From: an uncultured Collinsella sp. | Lineage (GTDB): Bacteria; Actinomycetota; Coriobacteriia; Coriobacteriales; Coriobacteriaceae | Length of the DNA: 6,394 bases | Reading direction: 5' to 3' | NCBI GenBank assembly: GCA_958418185.1 | Contig: CATZEP010000078.1 | Coordinates: 1 to 6,394 of the forward strand | Shown here: positions 1 through 6,276 of the stretch, piece by piece | Position numbering within the stretch: the first letter of the stretch is position 1 | Layout of the letters: every line of letters begins with the position of its first letter | Notes under the pieces: generated by a model | What the model saw: only the letters and a program-made list of their open reading frames with translations | Told to the model about the DNA's origin: nothing | Databases searched by the model: none | Program-made: the position numbers and the translations under genes

Positions 1-18
1 CTTTTTAAGGAGCATGCC

Positions 19-1266
19 ATGGCAACCAATCAACAGACAGCCGCCATCAAGGCGCGTATGGATCGCATTCCCGCGGCGTTGTCGCCCGAGCTGGTCGAGC
101 GTATCGCCGTCGACCGCGCCTCGGGTGTCGTTAATCCCTATCGATGCGGTGACGACCAGGTCATCCGACGTGTCGATCGGGCCGCAGACAAAGGCACACT
201 TATGCGTCCGGCCTTTATGCGCGATACCGAAAAGATTCTGCATCTGCCCGCATACACCCGTTATGCAGGCAAAACTCAGGTCTTCAGTTTTCGCAGCAAC
301 GATGACCTGTCGCGTCGCGGCCTGCACGTGCAGCTTGTCTCGCGCATCGCTCGCGATATTGGACGTGCTCTGGGGCTCAACTGCGATCTGATCGAGGCGA
401 TTGGCCTGGGCCACGACTTGGGCCACACGCCTTTCGGTCATGCCGGTGAGCGCTTTCTCAACGATATCTATCACGAGCGTACCGGCCGTTTCTTTTTCCA
501 TAACGTGCAGTCGGTCCGCGTGCTCGACGCGCTGTACGGCCGCAACGTGTCGCTCCAGACGCTCGACGGCGTGCTATGCCACAATGGTGAGTACGAACAG
601 CGTGTGTTTGAGCTTTCGGACATGAGCTCCTTTGACCAGTTCGACCTTACGGTTGAGGATTGCATTGCCACAGGTTACAGCGCAATTGAGCACCTGCGCC
701 CCATGACGCTCGAGGGCTGCGTGGTTCGCATCTCGGATATCCTTGCCTACGTGGGGCGCGATCGCCAAGACGCCATTGCGGCGGGTCTGCTATCACCCGA
801 CGCCTTTGACGATGACCTGGGCGGGGCATACAACAGCTGGATCCTTACGCATGCCTCCATCGATATCGTCGAGCACAGCTATGGTAAGCCACGCATCGAG
901 ATGAGCGAGGACCTGTTTGAGGAGATCCGCCGAGCCAAGCGCGAGAACTACGAGAAGATCTATAGCAAGGGCGGCATTGAAGGCGACTCCGAAGCGGAGC
1001 TGCGCGAGGCCTTCGAAAAGCTCTACGACCGTTGCCTGCAGGATATAAACGAAGGCGACGAGTCTTCGTATATCTTTAAACACCACATTTTGCGCGTTGA
1101 GCAGCAGCTTTTCTACTACGATCGCACCTATGCCTGGCAGGACGACAAGGATCAAGCGGTGGTGGATTACATCGCGAGCATGACGGACGGCTATTTCTGT
1201 GAGCTCACGAGCAAGCTGTTCCCGGGATTGAAGTTTCCGCACCGTACCTATATTAACGAACGGTAG
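19..1266 (+). CDS. dGTP triphosphohydrolase-like HD-domain protein
   Basis: This 415-residue cytosolic protein resembles the dGTPase (Dgt) branch of HD-domain metal-dependent phosphohydrolases. Characterised members cut dNTPs, typically dGTP, to the nucleoside and triphosphate. Visible landmarks are a KTQVF segment near residue 85, His103 (RRGLHVQLV), the HD pair His132-Asp133 inside GLGHDLGHTPFGHAGE, His161 (FHNVQSV), His188 (LCHNGE) and Asp240 (VRISDILAYVGRD). Together these give the H...HD...D metal set of the family. The first metal His sits in RRGLHVQLV rather than the more common RTRLTHSLEV, so it is probably a side subfamily and its substrate is uncertain. The start is supported by AAGGAG at 7-12, six bases before ATG. 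A hairpin overlaps the stop and separates the gene from rarA. Family assignment is firm; dGTP specificity is inferred. Confidence 0.88.
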   Translation: MATNQQTAAIKARMDRIPAALSPELVERIAVDRASGVVNPYRCGDDQVIRRVDRAADKGTLMRPAFMRDTEKILHLPAYTRYAGKTQVFSFRSNDDLSRRGLHVQLVSRIARDIGRALGLNCDLIEAIGLGHDLGHTPFGHAGERFLNDIYHERTGRFFFHNVQSVRVLDALYGRNVSLQTLDGVLCHNGEYEQRVFELSDMSSFDQFDLTVEDCIATGYSAIEHLRPMTLEGCVVRISDILAYVGRDRQDAIAAGLLSPDAFDDDLGGAYNSWILTHASIDIVEHSYGKPRIEMSEDLFEEIRRAKRENYEKIYSKGGIEGDSEAELREAFEKLYDRCLQDINEGDESSYIFKHHILRVEQQLFYYDRTYAWQDDKDQAVVDYIASMTDGYFCELTSKLFPGLKFPHRTYINER

Positions 1267-1278
1267 TTCGTATTTTTT
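1256..1278 (+). terminator. Short terminator-like hairpin at the end of the HD-domain gene
   Basis: ACGAAC (1256-1261) and GTTCGT (1266-1271) form a perfect 6-bp stem with a GGTA loop, followed at once by ATTTTTT (1272-1278). The stop codon TAG (1264-1266) lies in the hairpin. The stem is short and has only moderate GC content, so termination may be partial. Confidence 0.5.
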
Positions 1279-1281
1279 CGG

Positions 1282-1287
1282 TATACT
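1282..1287 (+). promoter_or_regulatory. Candidate -10 box for rarA
   Basis: TATACT matches the TATAAT consensus at five of six positions and sits in the gap between the upstream terminator-like hairpin and rarA. No good TTGACA-like box is seen 16-18 bases upstream. Transcription from here would start near 1294 and give a very short leader. Confidence 0.35.
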
Positions 1288-1295
1288 GTTGGTGG

Positions 1296-1305
1296 AAAAC
1301 GTTTT
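1296..1305. repeat. AAAACGTTTT palindrome upstream of rarA
   Basis: A perfect 10-bp palindrome centred on CG, lying about where transcription from the 1282-1287 box would start. CG-centred A/T palindromes are typical of LacI-family operators, and an operator at the start site would repress. No regulator gene is visible, so this is only a candidate site. Confidence 0.3.
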
Positions 1306-1326
1306 TGATTGACGCACGGGATGGCT

Positions 1327-2676
1327 ATGGACGACCTTTTTTCTGCTTCGACGCGCGAGCGTTCCTTTCAGAATGCGCCGCTTGCGGTGCGCATGCGGCC
1401 CAATTCGCTCGACGAGTATGTGGGCCAGCAAAAGGCCGTCGGTAAGGGTTCGTGGTTGCGTGCCGCGATTGAGCACGACGTGCTGTCGAGTGTGATTTTG
1501 TATGGGCCGGCCGGTACGGGCAAGACGACGCTGGCACATATTATCGCCAACCATACTAAGAGCGAGTTTGTCGAGGTCAGCGCTGTGACGGGCACCGTAA
1601 AGGATCTTCGTCGCGTGATCGACGAGGCTAAGACGCGCCTGAATACGTACGACCGCCGCACCATTCTGTTCATCGACGAGATTCACCGCGTTTCTAAGTC
1701 GCAGCAGGATGCCTTGCTGCATGCAGTTGAGAACCGTACCGTCATTATGATTGGCGCCACGACGGAGAATCCGTACTTCGAGGTCAACTCGGCGTTGCTC
1801 TCGCGCGGTCGCGTGGTGGAGCTTGAGCATCTTAAAGACGAGGACATCGCCACGCTGATTGAGCGTGCGCTCGAGGCGCCGCAGGGTTTGAACGGCAAGT
1901 TCTCGGCCGATGAGGATACGGTTAGGACCATCTGCACGCTGGCTGCGGGCGACGCTCGCTCGGCGCTCACGACGCTCGAGCTTGCGAGCGAGATTGCCGT
2001 CACGCGCCCCGATACCGAGGGAACGCCAGCGCCGGCTGCGGGGGAGCGCTATCCCATCACCGTGGATGACGTAAAGATTGCCAACCCGCGTCGTGGGTTT
2101 TCGTATGACAAAAACGGCGACATGCACTATGACATCATCAGTGCGTTTATTAAGTCCATGCGCGGTAGCGACCCCGATGCCACGGTCTACTGGCTTGCGC
2201 GCATGATTGACGCGGGAGAGGATCCTAAGTTTATCGCTCGTCGTATTATGATTCAGGCTTCTGAGGATGTTGGCAACGCCGACCCACAGGCGCTTTTGGT
2301 GGCACATGCCGCGTTTAAGTCTGCCGAGGTCATTGGCTATCCCGAGTGCCGTATTAATCTGGCTCAGGCTGCTCTCTATGTGTGCTTGGCGCCTAAATCC
2401 AACGCGTGCGAGGCTTCGATCGATGCGGCGTTGGCCGATATCCATTCAAGTGGGCTGCGCGAGGTGCCGAGTTATCTGCGCGATCGTCATCGCCCGGGCA
2501 GCGACGAATACGGTGTGTATAAGTATCCGCATGATTATCCCGAAGGCTGGGTCGATCAGCGCTATTTGCCCGAGGGGCTGGAGCGCGGTGCGTTTTGGCA
2601 GCCTGCCGGCCGCGGCTGGGAAGAGTGGCGTGTAGAGCAAAGCGAGCGCGACCGTAGCGGCAATGCGCCCAAGTAG
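1327..2676 (+). CDS. rarA: Replication-associated recombination protein RarA (MgsA)
   Basis: RarA is a cytosolic AAA+ ATPase related to clamp-loader subunits and RuvB. It acts as a tetramer at stalled or gapped replication forks. In this 449-residue reading, Walker A is GPAGTGKTT (60-68), Walker B is ILFIDEIHR (113-121), sensor 1 is GATTEN (143-148) and sensor 2 is GDARSAL (208-214). The C-terminal half carries the family's tetramerisation region, including the GSDPDATVYWLARM and ASEDVGNADP motifs, and a late YKYPHDYPEGWV motif. The start was chosen because MDDLF resembles the short acidic-LF N-terminus common in RarA and because GGGA lies five bases upstream. ATG at 1321 and TTG at 1309 are in frame and cannot be excluded, since none has a strong ribosome site. 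It has its own candidate promoter and is probably not part of the downstream sigma operon. Confidence 0.95.
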   Translation: MDDLFSASTRERSFQNAPLAVRMRPNSLDEYVGQQKAVGKGSWLRAAIEHDVLSSVILYGPAGTGKTTLAHIIANHTKSEFVEVSAVTGTVKDLRRVIDEAKTRLNTYDRRTILFIDEIHRVSKSQQDALLHAVENRTVIMIGATTENPYFEVNSALLSRGRVVELEHLKDEDIATLIERALEAPQGLNGKFSADEDTVRTICTLAAGDARSALTTLELASEIAVTRPDTEGTPAPAAGERYPITVDDVKIANPRRGFSYDKNGDMHYDIISAFIKSMRGSDPDATVYWLARMIDAGEDPKFIARRIMIQASEDVGNADPQALLVAHAAFKSAEVIGYPECRINLAQAALYVCLAPKSNACEASIDAALADIHSSGLREVPSYLRDRHRPGSDEYGVYKYPHDYPEGWVDQRYLPEGLERGAFWQPAGRGWEEWRVEQSERDRSGNAPK

Positions 2677-2689
2677 GTCCTTGGGACTT
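2675..2689 (+). terminator. Weak hairpin after rarA
   Basis: AGGTCC and GGACTT pair around a TTG loop (6 bp, one G-T wobble), starting inside the rarA stop codon. No proper T-run follows (CGCAATTTCCCTTT), so it is at best an inefficient terminator. Some readthrough from rarA into the sigma operon is possible. Confidence 0.25.
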
Positions 2690-2697
2690 CGCAATTT

Positions 2698-2731
2698 CCC
2701 TTTGGGTATCTTTCCCCTTCTTTGGGGTACC
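2698..2731 (+). promoter_or_regulatory. Duplicated GGGTAY element upstream of the sigma operon
   Basis: Two imperfect copies of a unit lie in tandem: CCC-TTT-GGGTAT (2698-2709) and CCCC-TTCTTT-GGGGTAC (2714-2730). Each is a small C/G inverted repeat ending in GGGTA. GGGTAT is the classical -10 element of SigB/SigF-type promoters, and such sigma operons are often self-activated. I find no GTTT-like -35 box 13-16 bases upstream of either copy, so the promoter reading is weak. The CCCC/GGGG arms could also form a small hairpin in the leader. Confidence 0.3.
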
Positions 2732-2771
2732 ATGAACAGCGTCTGTATTTCGATTCCTTCGGGAGGCTTGT

Positions 2772-3365
2772 ATGAGTCCCATTCAAATCGCCCTGCTGCT
2801 ACTCGCCGTTGCCGGCGTGTGGGCTGTTATCGAGCTCGCGCTCACGCTGCGAAAGACCCGCACCGTCGTTGATTCGCTCGACAAGACGGTGACCGACCTT
2901 AACAACACTATCGCCGAGGCTCAGCCCGTGGTGGCAAAACTCGACGGCGCTGTCGACGAGCTTACGCCGGCGCTTGCCCAGATGGAGCCGCTCCTCAAGT
3001 CGAGCAAGACCGCCGTCGACGCCCTGACTTCTAATCTCGTAGAGGTTGAAGCCGTGGTTCGCGACATTTCCGAGGTTACGGGCAGCATGGCCGAGGCCAG
3101 CAATGCTGTGTCGAGTGTGACCGACTCTGCGGCCGGTGCCGTGCAGAAACTCTTTAACAAGGTGAAGGCTCCTGCAGCCGACGCCGATCGCAAGCTCGCC
3201 GCTGCCGCCACCGAGGCCGAGCAGCCTACCGAGCGCGTTCTGATTGGTGAGGCTGAGGACGAGGCCGCCGATGGTGCGGATGCGGCTCAGAAGCCCGCAG
3301 CCAAGCCTGCTCAGTATTACACCTATACGCCCGCCGAGACCTCCGAGGAGTCCTGCGATGAGTAG
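2772..3365 (+). CDS. DUF948-like membrane-anchored coiled-coil protein
   Basis: A 197-residue protein with one N-terminal membrane helix (about 4-25), little before it, and RKTR at 27-30 just after it. A long heptad-like region follows (about 31-128), rich in V, L, D, T and S with repeated DxLxxxV spacing. The last 65 residues are a low-complexity Ala/Glu/Asp tail ending in QYYTYTPAETSEESCDE. This layout matches the DUF948 family, whose Bacillus subtilis member YtxG is a general-stress protein; its biochemical role is unknown. The positive-inside rule puts the coiled coil and tail in the cytoplasm. GGGAGG (2761-2766), five bases before ATG, is a strong ribosome site. It opens the operon and overlaps the anti-sigma candidate by eight bases, so it may help control or localise that protein (inference). 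Any filament-like scaffold is an alternative. Confidence 0.75.
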   Translation: MSPIQIALLLLAVAGVWAVIELALTLRKTRTVVDSLDKTVTDLNNTIAEAQPVVAKLDGAVDELTPALAQMEPLLKSSKTAVDALTSNLVEVEAVVRDISEVTGSMAEASNAVSSVTDSAAGAVQKLFNKVKAPAADADRKLAAAATEAEQPTERVLIGEAEDEAADGADAAQKPAAKPAQYYTYTPAETSEESCDE

Positions 3366-3735
3366 CGAAGCAACTTGCCCCATCACGCTGACTGTTGCCG
3401 GGGATCCGCGTCTGGCGCGCCTCGTGCGCATGACGGCGGCTAATGTCGGCGCGCTGTGTTCCATGTCCGTCGATCGCATCGAGGATATCCGTATGGCTGC
3501 CGAGGAGGCCTTCATCTTTGGCTGCACGGCCGTTGATTCCGACGATATCTCGATTAAATTCGATGTCGACGAATCGCATGTGGGCATGACCTTTACCTTT
3601 GGCGATCAGGCGACTGTCGATGAGGATGACCAGGCTGCCGTGTATGCCGAGCTCATTTTAGCGAGCGTGTGCGATTCCTACGAAAAGACTGCGGCGCCCC
3701 TGACGCTTTCCCTCGACCTCAAGGCGGATATCTAA
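3358..3735 (+). CDS. RsbW/SpoIIAB-like anti-sigma candidate with degenerate ATP site
   Basis: This 125-residue protein lies directly before the sigma factor gene, the usual place of an anti-sigma factor. By eye, residues 22-69 follow Bacillus RsbW: LVRMTAANVGALCSMSVDRIEDIRMAAEEAFIFG against its RLTLSG...YDEIEDLKIAVSEACTNA, followed by DISIKF against EVSIRF. This points to the histidine-kinase-like ATPase fold. The catalytic signatures are changed: the N-box EACTN reads EAFIF (50-54), no DxG motif is present at the G1 position (about 80-85), and the glycine-rich G2 segment reads AAVYAELILASVCDSYE. It is also shorter than RsbW (about 160 residues). It may bind the sigma factor without being a kinase. 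The start is set by GAGGAG (3345-3350), seven bases before ATG and eight bases inside the upstream gene. Sigma binding is inferred from position. Confidence 0.7.
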   Translation: MSSEATCPITLTVAGDPRLARLVRMTAANVGALCSMSVDRIEDIRMAAEEAFIFGCTAVDSDDISIKFDVDESHVGMTFTFGDQATVDEDDQAAVYAELILASVCDSYEKTAAPLTLSLDLKADI

Positions 3736-3736
3736 T

Positions 3737-4528
3737 ATGGCCGAACGTTCCCGGAGCGGTAAGACCGCTTGGGACAAGGAGAAAACCCGCGAGCTGTTTC
3801 GTCGCTACAAAGAGACCGGTGATCCGGACGCACGTGAGCAGCTCGTTATGTCCCATATGAACCTGGTAAGGTTTCTTGCCAACAAATTTAAGAACCGCGG
3901 TGAGCCGCTCGACGACCTGATGCAGGTCGGCTATCTGGGTTTGCTCAAGGCTATCGACCGCTTTGAACCCGAGCGCGGACTCGAGTTCACGACGTTTGCC
4001 ACGCCTACCATCCTGGGCGAGATTAAGCGTCACTTCCGTGATAAGGGCTGGAGCGTGCGTGTGCCGCGCCGTTTGCAGGAGCTTTCTGCCAAGGTTAACC
4101 AAGCTACCGACAAGCTCACTAACGAGCTGCAGCGCTCGCCTAAGGTTGAAGAAATCGCTGAGTACCTGGGTGTGACCGTCGACGAGGTGCTGGAGGCCAT
4201 GGAATCGTCTTCGGCCTATACCTCGGTGCCCATCGAGGCTCCTGGCGCGTCCGATTCCGATGATGCCCCCTCGATTCTCGACCGCTATGCCGATGACGAC
4301 AACGAGCTCGATTTTACCGATGACCGCCTGGTGATCGAGGAAGCCATCCGCGATTTCTCGCCGCGTGAGCGTGAGGTTATCGAGCTGCGCTTTGTGAAGG
4401 GCATGACCCAGATCGAGATCGCTAAGAAGTTGGGTATCTCGCAGGTGCAGGTTTCGCGCCTGCTGCGCCGTACCCTTAAGAAGATACAGGACAAGATCGA
4501 CCCCGACGGAGTGATGGTTCGTTCATGA
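3737..4528 (+). CDS. RNA polymerase sigma factor, SigB/SigF/SigG type (sigma-70 group 3)
   Basis: A 263-residue alternative sigma factor with regions 2, 3 and 4. Region 2 (about 33-105) holds SHMNLVRFLANKF, DDLMQVGYLGLLKAIDRFEPERG and the promoter-melting/-10 segment EFTTFATPTILGEIKRHFRDKGW. Region 3 (106-166) begins VRVPRRLQELSAKV, typical of the SigB/F/G family. After an acidic linker (about 171-196, rich in Asp), region 4 (about 197-251) holds FSPREREVIELRF and the helix-turn-helix MTQIEIAKKLGISQVQVSRLLRRTLKKI for -35 recognition. The family controls general stress responses or sporulation and is normally held by an RsbW/SpoIIAB-type anti-sigma factor, which fits the gene one base upstream. 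AAGGCGG (3721-3727) is a reasonable ribosome site. In a Coriobacteriia-like host a stress role is likelier than sporulation. The exact name (sigB or sigF) cannot be fixed here. Confidence 0.93.
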   Translation: MAERSRSGKTAWDKEKTRELFRRYKETGDPDAREQLVMSHMNLVRFLANKFKNRGEPLDDLMQVGYLGLLKAIDRFEPERGLEFTTFATPTILGEIKRHFRDKGWSVRVPRRLQELSAKVNQATDKLTNELQRSPKVEEIAEYLGVTVDEVLEAMESSSAYTSVPIEAPGASDSDDAPSILDRYADDDNELDFTDDRLVIEEAIRDFSPREREVIELRFVKGMTQIEIAKKLGISQVQVSRLLRRTLKKIQDKIDPDGVMVRS

Positions 4529-5937
4529 TTGAGCACCCCCAACAAACCGACCGCACGCTGCGCGATACTCGTATTCTGACGCTTCGCATTTGGGCTGTCG
4601 TCGGCTGCATTGTCATCGCCGCCGTCATCTTTAACCTTATGGGTATCTTGGCGCCGGTTATCGAGTTTCTCGCTGTCGGTTCCATCATCGCTTTTGTGAT
4701 GTCGCCGATCACTAACTGGCTCGAGCATCACGGCGTCGGTCGTGGCATCGGTTCGCTCATCGCGCTGATCGTGGTTGTGGCAGTGCTCGTCGGCGTCGTC
4801 TGCATCCTGTCCCCTATTTTGCTCGGTCAGATTATGGAAGTCCTGAGCCGTCTGCCTGAGCAGCTTCGCGTTGCGGGCGGTGATCTCAACGAGATGATTT
4901 CGCACGCTAAGACGCTCAACAACACGCCGCTCAAGGAGTACTTGGACGATAATCTGTCCTCGCTGGTTACTGTGGCGTCCAAGTACGTATCGCAAATCGC
5001 CGCTGAGCTCGGTCGCGGCGTGTTCCCGCTGATCACCAACACGGCCTCGCAGCTGTTCGTAATCTTCCTGGGTTTGGTGCTTGCCTACTGGCTTGCCTGC
5101 GATTATCCCCGTATGCACCACGAGGTCTGTACCATCATCGGACAGGAAAAAGAGACCTCGTACCGCTTTATGGTCGCGATTCTTTCGCGCTCGGTCGGCG
5201 GTTATATGCGCGGCATGGTCGTGACGTCCATCTGCGGTGGCATCCTCGCCTTTATCGGCTTTACGCTCATTGGCCATCCCTACGCGGCACTCATGGCCAT
5301 CTTTACCGGCATCATGCACTTGGTCCCGGTTGTCGGTCCCTGGGTAAGCGCGGCGATCGCCACGGTGCTCGGCTTTATGTTCAGCCCCATGCTGGCGTTG
5401 TGGACGCTCGTTGTGACCATGGTGGCTCAAAACGTCACCGATAACGTCATTTCCCCCAAGGTCATGCAGAGTTCGGTGCAGGTGCATCCCATCATGAGCC
5501 TGACGGCCCTCGTTATTGGTTCGGCACTTATGGGTCCCATCGGCATGGTCATCGCCATTCCGCTGTGCGCGGCCCTCAAGGGCATTTTCGTCTACTACTT
5601 TGAGAACGAGACCGGTCGCCAGCTCGTGGCATACGACGGCGCTGTATTTAAGGGCACGCCATATCGCGATGCCGAGGGCAACCCGGTCGCCGCCTACGAC
5701 GCGCTTGGAGACGATACGTTCATTTACGAGTCCGAGCTCATCGGCAACGAGACCGCGCCCGAGGCCCAGGCGATGCCCAAGCCCGAGCTCGAGAATCCCT
5801 GGATCAAGCTCTCGGGCCTGCAGCCCGATGCGACGAGCTTTTTCAAGAATCCCTTCGCCAAGGACGATGACTCCAACTCGGACGACGATACCAAAACCGG
5901 CATCGACGGCTCCATGGACGATTCGGATTCCAAATAG
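4525..5937 (+). CDS. AI-2E family transporter (PerM/UPF0118 permease)
   Basis: A 470-residue inner-membrane protein of the AI-2E/PerM superfamily, whose members are linked to autoinducer-2 export, Na+(Li+)/H+ antiport or unknown fluxes; substrate cannot be read from sequence. Hydrophobic segments lie near 22-62 (two helices), 75-100, 164-191, 220-250, 253-283, 285-301 and 322-359. A large soluble stretch at 101-163 lies between membrane parts, as is usual. Family-type motifs are GHPYAALMAIFTGIMHLVPVVGP (250-272) and QNVTDNVISPKVMQSSVQVHP (302-322). After the last helix comes a long hydrophilic tail of about 110 residues, ending in an Asp/Ser-rich run from about 446 to 470, longer than in most family members I know. 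The ATG overlaps the sigma stop as ATGA, so expression is probably coupled. Residence in a sigma operon suggests a role in envelope stress or signalling (inference). Confidence 0.9.
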   Translation: MIEHPQQTDRTLRDTRILTLRIWAVVGCIVIAAVIFNLMGILAPVIEFLAVGSIIAFVMSPITNWLEHHGVGRGIGSLIALIVVVAVLVGVVCILSPILLGQIMEVLSRLPEQLRVAGGDLNEMISHAKTLNNTPLKEYLDDNLSSLVTVASKYVSQIAAELGRGVFPLITNTASQLFVIFLGLVLAYWLACDYPRMHHEVCTIIGQEKETSYRFMVAILSRSVGGYMRGMVVTSICGGILAFIGFTLIGHPYAALMAIFTGIMHLVPVVGPWVSAAIATVLGFMFSPMLALWTLVVTMVAQNVTDNVISPKVMQSSVQVHPIMSLTALVIGSALMGPIGMVIAIPLCAALKGIFVYYFENETGRQLVAYDGAVFKGTPYRDAEGNPVAAYDALGDDTFIYESELIGNETAPEAQAMPKPELENPWIKLSGLQPDATSFFKNPFAKDDDSNSDDDTKTGIDGSMDDSDSK

Positions 5938-5942
5938 GCACC

Positions 5943-5983
5943 GCTAGCGTTTCTTGAAGTTGTAAATGACAAGAAACGCGAGC
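5943..5983. terminator. Long hairpin between the convergent genes, without T-run
   Basis: GCGTTTCTTG (5947-5956) and CAAGAAACGC (5970-5979) pair perfectly around a 13-base loop. Three more pairs (5943-5945 with 5981-5983) follow one A-G mismatch. The hairpin starts six bases after the permease stop and includes the last codons and stop of the minus-strand gene. No T-run follows on either strand, so it is not a canonical intrinsic terminator. It could mark or protect 3' ends of both convergent mRNAs. Confidence 0.4.
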
Positions 5984-6183
5984 AAAGCGATTGATAAGGG
6001 GCCGGCTACATAGAAAAAGAGAACGTCAATTGCGCGTAGAGTGTAATAGGCTTTATCGCCGGACATTACTGCATACAATACGTAGCCAAATGCTGGTTGG
6101 TTTGCGTACCAGCAGGAGAAAGCCAAAAGCGCTAAAAGTGCTACAACCAGAAGTGCATTCAGGACAAATCGTTTGCTTTTCAT
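5944..6183 (-). CDS. Small two-helix membrane protein, unknown function
   Basis: I do not recognise this 79-residue protein. It has a basic start (MKSKR), a hydrophobic helix at about 7-25 (VLNALLVVALLALLAFSCWY), a polar-aromatic loop at about 26-52 (NQPAFGY...MSGDKAYYTLR), a second helix at about 53-74 (DVLFFYVAGPLSIALLAFLVIY) and a basic end (NFKKR). Both ends should therefore be cytoplasmic. The start was chosen over an in-frame ATG 27 codons upstream because AAGGAG (plus-strand 6190-6195) lies six bases before this ATG. It is not a clear lipoprotein: the Cys24 context AFSC does not fit the lipobox well. The gene is visibly AT-richer than its neighbours (about 42-47% GC in sampled stretches against about 63% in a permease stretch), which could mean later gain. 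It converges on the permease gene. Confidence 0.7.
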   Translation of the reverse strand: MKSKRFVLNALLVVALLALLAFSCWYANQPAFGYVLYAVMSGDKAYYTLRAIDVLFFYVAGPLSIALLAFLVIYNFKKR

Positions 6184-6205
6184 CGATCGCTCCTTCCGGA
6201 TGATT

Positions 6206-6224
6206 CTTATACGGTATTTTACCA
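6206..6224 (-). promoter_or_regulatory. Promoter candidate for the small membrane protein gene
   Basis: On the minus strand the sequence TGGTAAAAT (plus 6216-6224) is an extended -10 element (TGn plus TAAAAT, five of six matches). A second possible -10, TATAAG, lies at plus 6206-6211. No well-spaced -35 box is seen: TTGAAA at 6234-6239 is 12 or 22 bases away. A GGTATTTTACC inverted repeat (6213-6223) overlaps the first element and could be an operator. Confidence 0.4.
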
Positions 6225-6276
6225 AACCCATTTTTTCAAAGGGTTGCTTAGTCCTAAATAACATGCACTTTCGCTG

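Noticed and set aside
14..391. Plus-strand frame starting at ATG 14, five bases before the HD gene start
   Set aside because: Its ATG is too close to the AAGGAG box and the product is Arg/Ser/Pro-rich with no domain; the frame at 19 encodes the conserved protein.
793..2445. A 550-codon open frame on the minus strand across the HD gene end and rarA
   Set aside because: It runs antisense to two strongly recognised genes, spans their junction, shows an Arg/His-rich composition without any domain, and fits a shadow of GC-biased coding sequence.
2732..2872. Short upstream ORF (MNSVCISIPSGG...) overlapping the DUF948 gene start
   Set aside because: No ribosome site before its ATG and the frame turns into Arg-rich nonsense inside the DUF948 gene.
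3244..3357. N-terminal extension of the RsbW-like protein from 3244
   Set aside because: The added 38 residues are Pro/Arg-rich shadow of the upstream gene; the ATG at 3358 has a strong ribosome site and the family-like N-terminus.
4432..4646. Further GGGTAT motifs at 4432-4437 and 4641-4646 as extra SigB-type promoters
   Set aside because: Both lie in coding sequence and arise from Gly-Ile codons (GGT ATC); no -35 partner.
4285..5487. A 400-codon open frame on the minus strand opposite the sigma and permease genes
   Set aside because: Its Asp/His/Arg-rich product has no recognisable domain and mirrors the codon pattern of the real genes.
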